Shown here piece after piece: positions 26,383-33,768 of a stretch of 64,000 nt of DNA. Origin of the DNA: Lacrimispora amygdalina (GTDB lineage Bacteria > Bacillota > Clostridia > Lachnospirales > Lachnospiraceae); NCBI RefSeq assembly GCF_900205965.1, contig NZ_OAOF01000007.1, positions 62,001 through 126,000 of the forward strand. Reading direction: 5' to 3'. A program made the position numbers and the translations under genes. The notes under the pieces are model-generated. The model was not told where the DNA came from. It saw nothing but the letters and a program-made list of their open reading frames with translations, and searched no databases. The first letter of the stretch is position 1; each line of letters opens with the position of its first letter.

Positions 26383-26420
26383 AAAATAGAACCTGACACG
26401 ATGTTGTCAGGTTCTATTTT
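26383..26420. terminator. Bidirectional terminator
   Basis: A perfect 16-bp stem (26383-26398 with 26405-26420) with AAAA and TTTT at its feet and a 6-base loop. It lies between the convergent arr-fusion and ABC permease genes. Confidence 0.92.
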
Positions 26421-26444
26421 CTATAATCAAACCGTTGATTAAAC

Positions 26445-27155
26445 CTATTGCTGTTCAGCGAACCTCCACCATGCGATCGTTCCGGCAAAACCTATTATTC
26501 CTGTGACAGCGAGTATAGTGATGCTGGCGGTACCAAGCGGAATACCGGATAGTAATAATGACGGAATTGTCCAGGGAAAGTAAGAGGAAAACCCAGCCGT
26601 TGCGACCACATTGGAAATGATTACAGTAAGGAATGCAAGTCCGATCGGTGCTAAATATCCCTTACTGACATTTGCCAGCAGGGCACTTATTGTACTGACA
26701 ACCATAGTCGCCAGTGATGCTGCCAAATAAGTAAGGAAGCTATTCACGATCAGCGGCCATGAACCGCCTTTTAGTCCGATAAAGATCCCCAAAATAAATA
26801 CAACCGTAAACATGAAAAAGGCCATCATGATATCCCAGAGAAAAATTATGATGAATTTTGAAAGTACTGCATAAAGTCTGGATACTGGTTTCACCAGCAA
26901 TTCACTGATTGTTTTATCTGCATATTCCCGTCCGAATACCCAACATGAGGTAAAAGAGAATCCGATCATTAAAATAGCAGTGATTGAACCAAGCAAATCT
27001 GTCAGATAAGGTTCCCAGCCGGTATCAGGAACATTGTTATATGATACGAAACCAATCATAATCGGCATCGCTGCAAAAGAGATGACAACAATCCAAAAAA
27101 CACTTGAACGCAATACTTTAAGGGCTTCGCAATGTAAAATTGACAATAGTTTCAT
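26445..27155 (-). CDS. ABC-2-type transporter permease
   Basis: A 236-residue membrane protein with six hydrophobic segments, typical of ABC-2 permeases (MKLLSILHCEALKVLRSSVFW at the N-terminus, then GREYADKTISELLVKPVSR in the first cytoplasmic loop). It overlaps the upstream ATPase gene by four bases (ATGA), which indicates coupled translation. The pair probably exports a drug, peptide or lipid. The substrate is unknown. Confidence 0.9.
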   Translation of the reverse strand: MKLLSILHCEALKVLRSSVFWIVVISFAAMPIMIGFVSYNNVPDTGWEPYLTDLLGSITAILMIGFSFTSCWVFGREYADKTISELLVKPVSRLYAVLSKFIIIFLWDIMMAFFMFTVVFILGIFIGLKGGSWPLIVNSFLTYLAASLATMVVSTISALLANVSKGYLAPIGLAFLTVIISNVVATAGFSSYFPWTIPSLLLSGIPLGTASITILAVTGIIGFAGTIAWWRFAEQQ

Positions 27156-28096
27156 TTTTGTATCCTCCTTGTATTTTGAATCATCCGTAAAAAATAACCT
27201 TCCAGATCTTCGGTAACGATGTTCAGCTGTGTTGGGGGCTGTCCAGAACGAACCAACAGTTCAGCCAGTCTTTCCGGTTTTTCAATTGCAGAGTCTTCCG
27301 AAAGAAGCAGGCGTCCGTCTTTGGTTTTCTCAAAAAGGTATCCGTGTTCATTAAGTATACGTTCCATTGCGCTCTTATTGTGTCCATTGAGAACCAGGTG
27401 TTTTTGTAATGACTGCTCCAGATGTGCCATTTTAATTTCCTGGATTAACCGCCCTTCCTGTATGATTCCAATTCGGTCTACCAGTTTTGAAAGTTCTTCC
27501 AGCTGATGACTGGATATAAAAACAGTAACTCCGAAACTTCTTGATAATTCGAGAAGCATAGACCGGATTTCCACAACGCCAGCAGGATCAAGGCCGTTGA
27601 TCGGTTCATCCAAAATAAGAATCTTTGGATTGTGAATCATTGCTTTCGCTAACGCTAACCGCTGTTTGTTTCCCAGAGAAAGATTTTTCGCTTTCTTATT
27701 TTTATGGACTTCTAATCCCAGCTTTTGTATTACCCGGGTTACGGATTGACGGTCCGATATCATTTGCAGTCTGCGGGCAATATCTAAATTTTCCATTACA
27801 GTAAGACCTGGATAATAAGTGGCTTCCTCCAGATATCCAACTTGTTCCCACAGCTTGTGAGCTCCCGAATCAACTTTATTCCCCAGCATATAGATACTTC
27901 CGGAGGAAGGTCTGAGCAATGACAGCATCATTTTAATTGTGGTTGATTTGCCTGCTCCGTTCAATCCAAGAAAACCGAATATTTCACCGCCCTTTACCTC
28001 AAGTGAAAGATTACTGACGGCATGGTAATCACCAAAATTTTTTGAGAGATTCTCCAACTGTATTGCAGCGGAGCCGTCACCACTTAATTTTTCCAT
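27152..28096 (-). CDS. ABC transporter ATP-binding protein
   Basis: An ATPase of 314 residues with Walker A LNGAGKSTTIK, Q-loop EEATYYPGL, signature NLSLGNKQRLALAKA, Walker B ILILDEPINGLDP and switch His in ISSHQLEELS. A C-terminal extension of about 100 residues follows, as in bacitracin- or lantibiotic-type BcrA/NatA ATPases. The ATG at 28096 has AAGGAG 8 bases upstream, so I prefer it to the GTG at 28105. It forms an exporter with the permease that follows. Confidence 0.92.
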   Translation of the reverse strand: MEKLSGDGSAAIQLENLSKNFGDYHAVSNLSLEVKGGEIFGFLGLNGAGKSTTIKMMLSLLRPSSGSIYMLGNKVDSGAHKLWEQVGYLEEATYYPGLTVMENLDIARRLQMISDRQSVTRVIQKLGLEVHKNKKAKNLSLGNKQRLALAKAMIHNPKILILDEPINGLDPAGVVEIRSMLLELSRSFGVTVFISSHQLEELSKLVDRIGIIQEGRLIQEIKMAHLEQSLQKHLVLNGHNKSAMERILNEHGYLFEKTKDGRLLLSEDSAIEKPERLAELLVRSGQPPTQLNIVTEDLEGYFLRMIQNTRRIQK

Positions 28097-28169
28097 TTTA
28101 TACACTCCTTTTGTGAATTTCTTTTTGCGTTTTTATTTAAATTAACGCTATAATGAACTATAAATTGAA

Positions 28170-28213
28170 AACATCAACTAAACATCAACTTTATTCAGGA
28201 TTTAGTTGATGTT
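28170..28213. promoter_or_regulatory. Operator-like repeats AACATCAACT (two direct, one inverted)
   Basis: AACATCAACT occurs at 28170-28179 and 28181-28190, and its exact complement AGTTGATGTT at 28204-28213. The array sits between the divergent ABC operon and the response-regulator remnant. A TATAAT at 28233-28238 follows. Direct repeats at an 11-base period are typical of OmpR-type response-regulator sites, so the original two-component system may have controlled itself and the transporter from here. Confidence 0.6.
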
Positions 28214-28261
28214 CAGTTTACTTTGGAGATGATATAATACTTATAACGGAGGTGAGCTATT

Positions 28262-28515
28262 GTGTTTGATATTTTAATTGTCGAAGATGATATTAATACC
28301 CAAAAACTAATGTGCGCCGTACTAAAGCGCGGCGGCTACAACCCATATACTGCGAAAGATGGTCTTGATGCACTGGACAGGATGGAAACGCAGCGATTTG
28401 ATTTAATTATTCTGGATTTAATGATGCCTCGTATGGATGGTTATAAATTTTGTGAGCAATTACGCGGGGTGGGAGAGAATATTCCAATATTGATGGTAAC
28501 AGCCAATCAGGAAGT
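28262..28515 (+). pseudogene. Response regulator, N-terminal receiver fragment
   Basis: It begins with GTG after GGAGGTGAG. MFDILIVEDDINTQKLM holds the acidic pair, the phospho-acceptor Asp lies in LIILDLMMPRMDGYKF and the Thr/Ser region is IPILMVTAN. Homology then stops, about 85 residues in, before the conserved Lys, and the sequence becomes the 3' end of an opposite-strand HxlR gene. The rest of the receiver, the DNA-binding domain and any histidine kinase are gone. It was probably paired with the adjacent divergent ABC transporter. Confidence 0.85.
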
Positions 28516-28838
28516 TTACCCCATTCATTAATTATTTCTAAAGCAGGAAGAAGCGCTTCACATCTTTTAGTAATAGAATATTCAACATGTGGTGGAATCT
28601 GGCATATTTCTTTTCTGGTAATCAGATCATGCTGTTCAAGTGCCTGAAGAGACCGTGTCAGCATAATGTTTGTAATTCCACACAAGTGACGTTTAAGCTC
28701 ATTGTAGCGCATGCTGTCATAACGAGAGAGTTCCCATATGATAGCTAATCGCCATTTCCCCCCTAAAATATCTAAAGCGCGGATAACCGGACATTTTTCA
28801 TAAAAATAAGGTTTCATATTATTATCCTGATCTTTCAT
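28407..28838 (-). CDS. HxlR-family regulator with a fused junk tail
   Basis: An HxlR winged helix-turn-helix protein: CPVIRALDILGGKWRLAIIW, then RYNELKRHLCGITNIMLTRSLQ and PPHVEYSITKRCEALLPAL. The natural protein should end soon after IINEWGK (about residue 107, near base 28518). Here the frame reads on through the antisense of the response-regulator remnant and adds about 36 unrelated residues up to 28407. The DNA-binding domain is complete, so the protein may still work. It is divergent from a nitroreductase gene, a common HxlR target arrangement. Confidence 0.8.
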   Translation of the reverse strand: MKDQDNNMKPYFYEKCPVIRALDILGGKWRLAIIWELSRYDSMRYNELKRHLCGITNIMLTRSLQALEQHDLITRKEICQIPPHVEYSITKRCEALLPALEIINEWGKLPDWLLPSILEYSLPPRVIAHKIYNHPYEASLNPE

Positions 28839-28945
28839 GATTATTCCTTTCCTATATTAGGGCACAAAAAAGTGCGTACTTATATTTGGTATTCAGATAT
28901 TGTATCATATTTTTATAAAATTGAAATCAACCTGGAGGAATTATT

Positions 28946-29473
28946 ATGGATTATGAAGATGTACTTAGAAAGAGATATTCTGTACGCAAGTATAAGGATC
29001 AGTTGGTTGAGAAAGAAAAATTGAATAAGATCCTGGAAGCAGGAAGGTTAGCACCTACAGCAGGAAATCACCAGCCACAAAGAATTTTAGTTGTAAACAG
29101 TGATGAAGGGATTGCAAAAATGCAGGAATGTACACCTTGCCATTTTCAAGCAAAGCTGTTATTTCTGGTTTGCTATGACAAACAAGCCGAACATCACAAT
29201 CATTATGGAGATCAACGGCCATATGGTGAGGTGGATGCCAGCATCGCATTAACCCAAATGATGCTGGAAGCGTATAATTTGGGGCTTGGCAGTGTATGGG
29301 TGGGACTGTTTAATCCTGAATTGCTAAGAAAGAATTTTGATATCCCTGATCATTACGAAATACTTGGCATCATGCCTGTAGGTTATCCGGACGATGAAGT
29401 GGAGCCCAGTAAGATGCACTATGAAAAGTATCCTGTTGAGCATACCATTTTTTATAATACATACAAACGCTAA
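28946..29473 (+). CDS. Nitroreductase-family flavoprotein
   Basis: A 175-residue FMN-dependent nitroreductase-fold protein: RKRYSVRKYKDQLVEKEKL at the N-terminus with the FMN-phosphate Arg and Ser residues, RLAPTAGNHQPQRILVV, then MMLEAYNLGLGSVWVG and MPVGYPDDE. It is complete and shorter than classic NfsB, as is common in Clostridia. The physiological substrate is unknown; nitroaromatics or quinones are possible. A divergent HxlR gene lies 107 bases upstream and probably regulates it. GGAGG precedes the ATG. Confidence 0.9.
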   Translation: MDYEDVLRKRYSVRKYKDQLVEKEKLNKILEAGRLAPTAGNHQPQRILVVNSDEGIAKMQECTPCHFQAKLLFLVCYDKQAEHHNHYGDQRPYGEVDASIALTQMMLEAYNLGLGSVWVGLFNPELLRKNFDIPDHYEILGIMPVGYPDDEVEPSKMHYEKYPVEHTIFYNTYKR

Positions 29474-29488
29474 TTTATGGCTTTGATT

Positions 29489-29529
29489 AACGAACAGCCC
29501 CGGTTATAAAGAAGTCGGGGCTGTTCGTT
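29489..29529. terminator. Bidirectional terminator
   Basis: A perfect 14-bp stem (29489-29502 with 29516-29529) and a 13-base loop between the convergent nitroreductase and Vat-type genes. Confidence 0.88.
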
Positions 29530-29547
29530 TAAGCCTCTAAGTTACAC

Positions 29548-30195
29548 TCATTCTTGAATTGGTTTTATTTCAGTGATTTCTTTCAGGTCTCCGCTGCATA
29601 GAACATCAAGATGATCAAATATTTTCTTTACAGGCCAATCCCACCATTTAATCGTGAGAAGATGTTCAATAAGGTCATCATCAAACCTTTTTTTCAGTGT
29701 TCTGCACGGGTTTCCGCCTGCAATATGGTAAGCAGGTATATCTTTTGTTACAACAGAATTGGCAGCGATAATAGCTCCGTCTCCAATATGAACACCCGGC
29801 ATTATGGTAACATTCTGGCCTATCCATACATCATTGCCAACGACTGTATCCCCTTTCAGGGGCAGGTCTGCCAATGCTGGTGCTGCTTTTTCCCAGCCGT
29901 TTCCCATAATATTAAAGGGATAGGTAGTAACGCTGTGCATTCTATGATTTGCACCATTCATTATAAATTCAATTCCCTTTGCTATGGCACAAAATTTTCC
30001 GATGATGAGCTTGTCACCAATAAATTCATAGTGATGTGTCACGTGTTCTTCAAATTTCTCAGCTCCGTTTATGTCATCGTAATATGTGTAATCTCCAATC
30101 ATTATATTGGGGCGTGTTACGACATTTTTAATATAACATAGACTTTTAATTGCCTCATTTGGATATATGGCATTGGGGTCTGGTCCGTATTGCAT
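29548..30195 (-). CDS. vat: Vat-family streptogramin A / xenobiotic O-acetyltransferase
   Basis: A 215-residue left-handed beta-helix acetyltransferase. It keeps the Vat-specific features: YGPDPNAIYPNEAIKSLCYIK at the N-terminus, GDYTYYDD, IMNGANHRM with the catalytic His, TYPFNIMGNGWEK, hexapeptide repeats (VGNDVWIGQNVTIMPGVHIG, then GAIIAANSVVTKDI) and KWWDWP near the C-terminus. Vat enzymes acetylate streptogramin A. Chromosomal relatives may act on other compounds, so the drug target is an inference. It has its own AGGAGG site and no clear operon partner. Confidence 0.85.
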   Translation of the reverse strand: MQYGPDPNAIYPNEAIKSLCYIKNVVTRPNIMIGDYTYYDDINGAEKFEEHVTHHYEFIGDKLIIGKFCAIAKGIEFIMNGANHRMHSVTTYPFNIMGNGWEKAAPALADLPLKGDTVVGNDVWIGQNVTIMPGVHIGDGAIIAANSVVTKDIPAYHIAGGNPCRTLKKRFDDDLIEHLLTIKWWDWPVKKIFDHLDVLCSGDLKEITEIKPIQE

Positions 30196-30396
30196 TTTAA
30201 ATCCTCCTAAACTTTATATCTTAAAGATTAGCATATCATACGTTGATGTAAGTTGCCAATCTTGTAGTACAATAATTATTGCAATATTAACAGCCTTTTG
30301 ATAAATTAAAATAAACATTGATTGGATAAAAAGAGCAGATACGGTTAAGCATTTTTCCTCCGTCTGTGGTAAATTGTTTGGAGTGAGGTAATCAAT

Positions 30397-31302
30397 ATGC
30401 ACGCATGGGAATCCATACAAAAAACTTTGAATCATATTGAAGAAAATCTTGGTGAAGAAATTGAAATCGGCACACTGGCAGAAATTGCAGGGCTGTCAAC
30501 GTTTTATTATCAGAGATTATTCACACGGTTGGTAAAAACTTCGGTCCGGGATTATATTAAGCTGCGCCGTTTGGCAAAATCAACAGAAATGCTGCGTGAT
30601 AAAGAAAACCGTATTATTGACATTGCGATGAATTACGGTTTTGGAAGTCACGTATCTTATACACGTTCTTTCACGAAAACTTACGGGATTACACCATCTG
30701 AGTACCGGAACAGGAATATCAGTCTGCAAAATTTTGAAAAGCCTGATTTATTGCTCAGCTATATTGTTATTAATGAAGGGGCACCTCTGATTATTGATGG
30801 ATTAGTTCTGGAAATGAACCGTAAATATCTGGAAAAGCCAATTAACTTTCTTGGTGTATTAGGGTATTATCCGTTCCGTTCCGGCAAAATGCTTGGAGAA
30901 AAAACCGGGGTTGATACGATTGGTGATATCTGGGACAGATTTTACAGGGAGCTTTCAGGTATCCCGTATATTCCGGAAGGGCGTCGTATTGGCGTTTCTT
31001 ATAAAGGGGATGCGCCAGAAGGTTATTCCAGTTATTTTGTTGGTACTGAAATTGAAAAGGATGAGAAAGATCATAACTTATTTAATTGGCAGCTGCCTGC
31101 AAGGGAATATGTGGTCTGCGGATTTGAATCAGAAAACAACCAGCATATGGTAGTTGGTATGGGGAAGGCAATGAAATACACCCGGTTTTGGTTGAAAAAA
31201 CATGGTTTAACAGCTGACGGATTTTTTCCCGAAATATATTATAAAAGCAAATCTGACGTCGTTTATACGGAGTTATGGATTCCGTTTAAGAAACGAGGTT
31301 GA
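30397..31302 (+). CDS. AraC-family regulator with GyrI-like effector domain
   Basis: A 301-residue protein with an N-terminal AraC DNA-binding domain (residues 1-110; EIGTLAEIAGLSTFYYQRLF, then GFGSHVSYTRSFTKTYGITP and SEYR) and a C-terminal GyrI/Rob-like effector-binding domain (about 150-300, ending VVYTELWIPFKK). Regulators of this shape respond to amphipathic drugs or toxic metabolites. A GTGAGG site precedes the ATG. A paralogue lies at 32611-33519 on the other strand. The PPOX-like gene follows 28 bases later and may be co-transcribed. Confidence 0.9.
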   Translation: MHAWESIQKTLNHIEENLGEEIEIGTLAEIAGLSTFYYQRLFTRLVKTSVRDYIKLRRLAKSTEMLRDKENRIIDIAMNYGFGSHVSYTRSFTKTYGITPSEYRNRNISLQNFEKPDLLLSYIVINEGAPLIIDGLVLEMNRKYLEKPINFLGVLGYYPFRSGKMLGEKTGVDTIGDIWDRFYRELSGIPYIPEGRRIGVSYKGDAPEGYSSYFVGTEIEKDEKDHNLFNWQLPAREYVVCGFESENNQHMVVGMGKAMKYTRFWLKKHGLTADGFFPEIYYKSKSDVVYTELWIPFKKRG

Positions 31303-31330
31303 TATATCATGAATAATGGAGGAAAAGAAT

Positions 31331-31822
31331 ATGAGTATGTACCAGGAAGGATTGAAATTACTGGAAGAACAATTTGGAAATGGTAAGGACAATGTGATAT
31401 CGCTTGCCACAATTGCACGTGAGCCGGGTATAGACGGGAAACCCCGCCCTGTTGTCCGCAGTGTAGATGCCTATTATGAAGATTGTACATTCTATGTTGT
31501 TACAAATGCCAAATCAAACAAAATGCAGCAAATTGCTGAAAACCAGGAGGTTTCGGTTGCAGGATGTTTAGAGATGTTTACTGCTAATGGAGTCGCTGAA
31601 AATCTTGGATGGGTACTTGACCCGAAAAATGCTGAAATAAGAACAAAACTGCGCACAGCTTTTGCAGAGTGGTATGACATGGCCAATAATGAAAAAGACG
31701 AAAATTGCTGCTATTTAGCAATCCATCTTACAAAGGGAACATTAAATATTAACCATTGGGAAAAATTATACCACATGGATTTTGTAAATAAGACTGATAT
31801 GGAAAATGGGGGGATTTTTTAA
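31331..31822 (+). CDS. Pyridoxamine 5'-phosphate oxidase-fold flavin protein
   Basis: A 163-residue split-barrel protein of the PPOX/FMN-binding type: VISLATIAREPGIDGKPRPV, then FYVVTNAKSNKMQQIAENQ and EVSVAGCLEMFTANGVAENLG. Such proteins bind FMN or F420 and reduce small molecules. The true PLP-biosynthesis enzyme is not implied. The ATG at 31331 has GGAGG 8 bases upstream and is chosen over the earlier in-frame start. It follows an AraC/GyrI-like regulator. A short GC-rich hairpin (31880-31899) after it may be a terminator. Confidence 0.85.
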   Translation: MSMYQEGLKLLEEQFGNGKDNVISLATIAREPGIDGKPRPVVRSVDAYYEDCTFYVVTNAKSNKMQQIAENQEVSVAGCLEMFTANGVAENLGWVLDPKNAEIRTKLRTAFAEWYDMANNEKDENCCYLAIHLTKGTLNINHWEKLYHMDFVNKTDMENGGIF

Positions 31823-31902
31823 GAAACAGAGTGTTTATAGTCAGGTCTGATATGCCTGCGAATAATGGATTTACCGGAGAGGGGCGAAGATTCGCCCCTT
31901 AT

Positions 31903-32302
31903 TAACTTATTAACCAAGTTGCAGAAATTCTGGACATGCATCATAAAACTATAAGGAATTTCATAACTGAAGGTAAACTAAGAGCTGTTAAAGTTGGAAA
32001 ACAATGGAGAATTTCTCATGATGATTTGCGCTCCTTTATGGATAAAAATAAGGAATATACAGACAAAGAGCAGATTGTTGAATTTAGCACAAATGAAACA
32101 CAAATTAGTTTTAAAAACACGCCTTGCCGGGGAAATATTGCAGAAATTTGTTAATTATAATATTAAAGTTGCTATTATTGGTGATTTTACAACCTATACA
32201 AGTAAGTCTCTCAGGGATTTTATGTATGAAAGCAACAAAGGAAAAGATATATTCTTTTCCCCGTCTGTGAATGACGCGATTGAGATTTTAAGTCGTGTGT
32301 AA
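31903..32302 (+). pseudogene. Excisionase-type HTH / DUF4180 protein, truncated and frameshifted
   Basis: The first part (from about 31906) reads NQVAEILDMHHKTIRNFITE and then KLRAVKVGKQWRISHDDLRS, an excisionase-family helix-turn-helix. It has no start codon before the domain, because an in-frame stop precedes it. Around 32105 the frame changes, and LKTRLAGEILQKFVNYNIK with AIIGDFTTYTSKSLRDFMYE follows, which is the C-terminal half of a DUF4180 domain ending normally at 32302. The first half of DUF4180 (about 50 residues) is missing. HTH-DUF4180 fusions are known in Clostridia, so I read this as one gene with a lost start and an internal deletion. Confidence 0.75.
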
Positions 32303-32343
32303 TTTTACAAAGATAAGGTTTATACTGATAAATAGGAGTTAAA

Positions 32344-32520
32344 ATGAGCGATATTGCCTGGTATAGTGACAATTCAGAGGACAGGATTCATGAGGCGGGA
32401 CTAAAAAAGCCAAATAAATTGGGATTGTACGATATGCTTGGAAACTCCTGGGAATGGTGCTGGGATTTATATGATGAGAAAACATATGGGCCTTACCGTA
32501 TTTTCCGTGGAGGAGTTTTG
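32344..32520 (+). pseudogene. Formylglycine-generating enzyme-like (SUMF1/FGE-sulfatase) fragment
   Basis: IAWYSDNSEDRIHEAGLKKP, GLYDMLGNSWEWCWDLYD and GPYRIFRGG are the central signature block of the FGE-sulfatase fold. The block is only about 58 residues long. The N-terminal two thirds and the C-terminal RSxxR-type end are missing, and after RGG the frame runs into unrelated sequence before stopping at 32676. A plausible GGAG-ATG precedes it, but the domain cannot fold alone. Confidence 0.75.
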
Positions 32521-32610
32521 AAGAAGAAGCCAGAGAAGAGAGCCTTCTATGATATATATTCAATCATAGAGGGCCCTCTATTATACACGTCCAGAGTCTT
32601 AATTAGGAAA

Positions 32611-33519
32611 TCAAAGCATCAGCCAAATTTCCATCCGATAGATGTTTTCAGATACAGGATAGTATTTTTCTGCTGAGAAAGGCTGTGTTATCAGATTGTG
32701 ACGGGGCAGCCATATATTAAAAAGATATCTGAGAGCCTGATCCAGCGCAACGGTCACCAGTTTTTCATGAGATTCTGCTTCTATGGAGCAGACAATATAT
32801 TCACCTGGTGACAGTTCCTGCCGTACAAAGCTGTGATGAAAAATTTCAGTAACAGTTTTAGCTAAACACCCTGTAAAATAAGAAAATGTTCCATTCTGGG
32901 TATTACCTGCATAAGACATCCCCAGTTCTGCTTCTGGCACAAGATAGTTTTCTATCAATTTTTTTTTATTATGGAACTGTTTCCAAAGCTGCCCCGGAAT
33001 ATCAACGCCTGTGCTTTCTCCTACAGGTGTTTGTTGGGAGACAGGAACTTCCGCCTTCAAGCCAAAGTAAATTTCTTTTTGATTTAGTCGTTTTCTGTTG
33101 ATTTCCAGCACGATATCGTCCACAATCAAGGGAATACCTTCATCTATCACGACATAATTCATGCCTAATTCAGGCTTTATAACAGTATTTAAAAGTGGTA
33201 ATGTTTTTCGGTATTCATCAGGAGTAATCCCATAGGCTTTTTTAAATGCCCTTGTAAAATTAGCATGATTTGAGAAGCCGTAATCCAATGCAATTTCCAG
33301 AATTCTTTTATCCGTTATCTCCAAGTCCTTTGCTGCCCTGGCTAAACGGCGCATCTTCTCATATTCACCCACTGTTTTGTTTACCAATCTGGCGAAAAGC
33401 CGCTGGAAATAGAATGGTGACAAACCAACAGTTTCTGCCAGCGTTGCTGTATCAATTTCGTCTTTTAAATGGTCTTCAATGTAATCAACTGCTGTCTGAA
33501 TTGCTTCCCATGCATGCAT
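32611..33519 (-). CDS. AraC-family regulator with GyrI-like effector domain
   Basis: A 302-residue protein. The DNA-binding domain is at residues 1-110 (IDTATLAETVGLSPFYFQRL, then GFSNHANFTRAFKKAYGITP) and the GyrI-like effector domain at 150-300 (ending YRMEIWLML). It is clearly paralogous to the regulator at 30397-31302, with the same opening MHAWE and the same domain order. AAAGGAG precedes the ATG. It is divergent from the cyclic glucan synthase genes with a gap of about 190-250 bases, so it could in principle regulate them. The drug-type effector domain argues for a xenobiotic response instead. Confidence 0.9.
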   Translation of the reverse strand: MHAWEAIQTAVDYIEDHLKDEIDTATLAETVGLSPFYFQRLFARLVNKTVGEYEKMRRLARAAKDLEITDKRILEIALDYGFSNHANFTRAFKKAYGITPDEYRKTLPLLNTVIKPELGMNYVVIDEGIPLIVDDIVLEINRKRLNQKEIYFGLKAEVPVSQQTPVGESTGVDIPGQLWKQFHNKKKLIENYLVPEAELGMSYAGNTQNGTFSYFTGCLAKTVTEIFHHSFVRQELSPGEYIVCSIEAESHEKLVTVALDQALRYLFNIWLPRHNLITQPFSAEKYYPVSENIYRMEIWLML

Positions 33520-33768
33520 TTTAGAATCTCCTTTTTCATGTGCTGTATTTGTTAATTTTACTGATTATATAATATCATTTTCTTTAGTCAGATGCTTGTC
33601 TGTCAATGCTCTTTATCTTTTTTAGAGTACCAGTTTCAGGCAGCTGCTTGTGACTGCTACAAAAAGAATTTAATAAATCTGGCAGAATATTAATAAAAAC
33701 CTTGAAAAATGCCACAATATAATATTGCGATATTTTTTATGGAAAAAAGGCATAAGGAGGGGCTTGCT

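Noticed and set aside
33709..33768. Upstream ATG starts (33709, 33739) for the glucan synthase
   Set aside because: Neither has a ribosome binding site, whereas TTG 33769 follows AAGGAGG at 8 bases. A TATAAT at 33718 would also lie inside the longer version.
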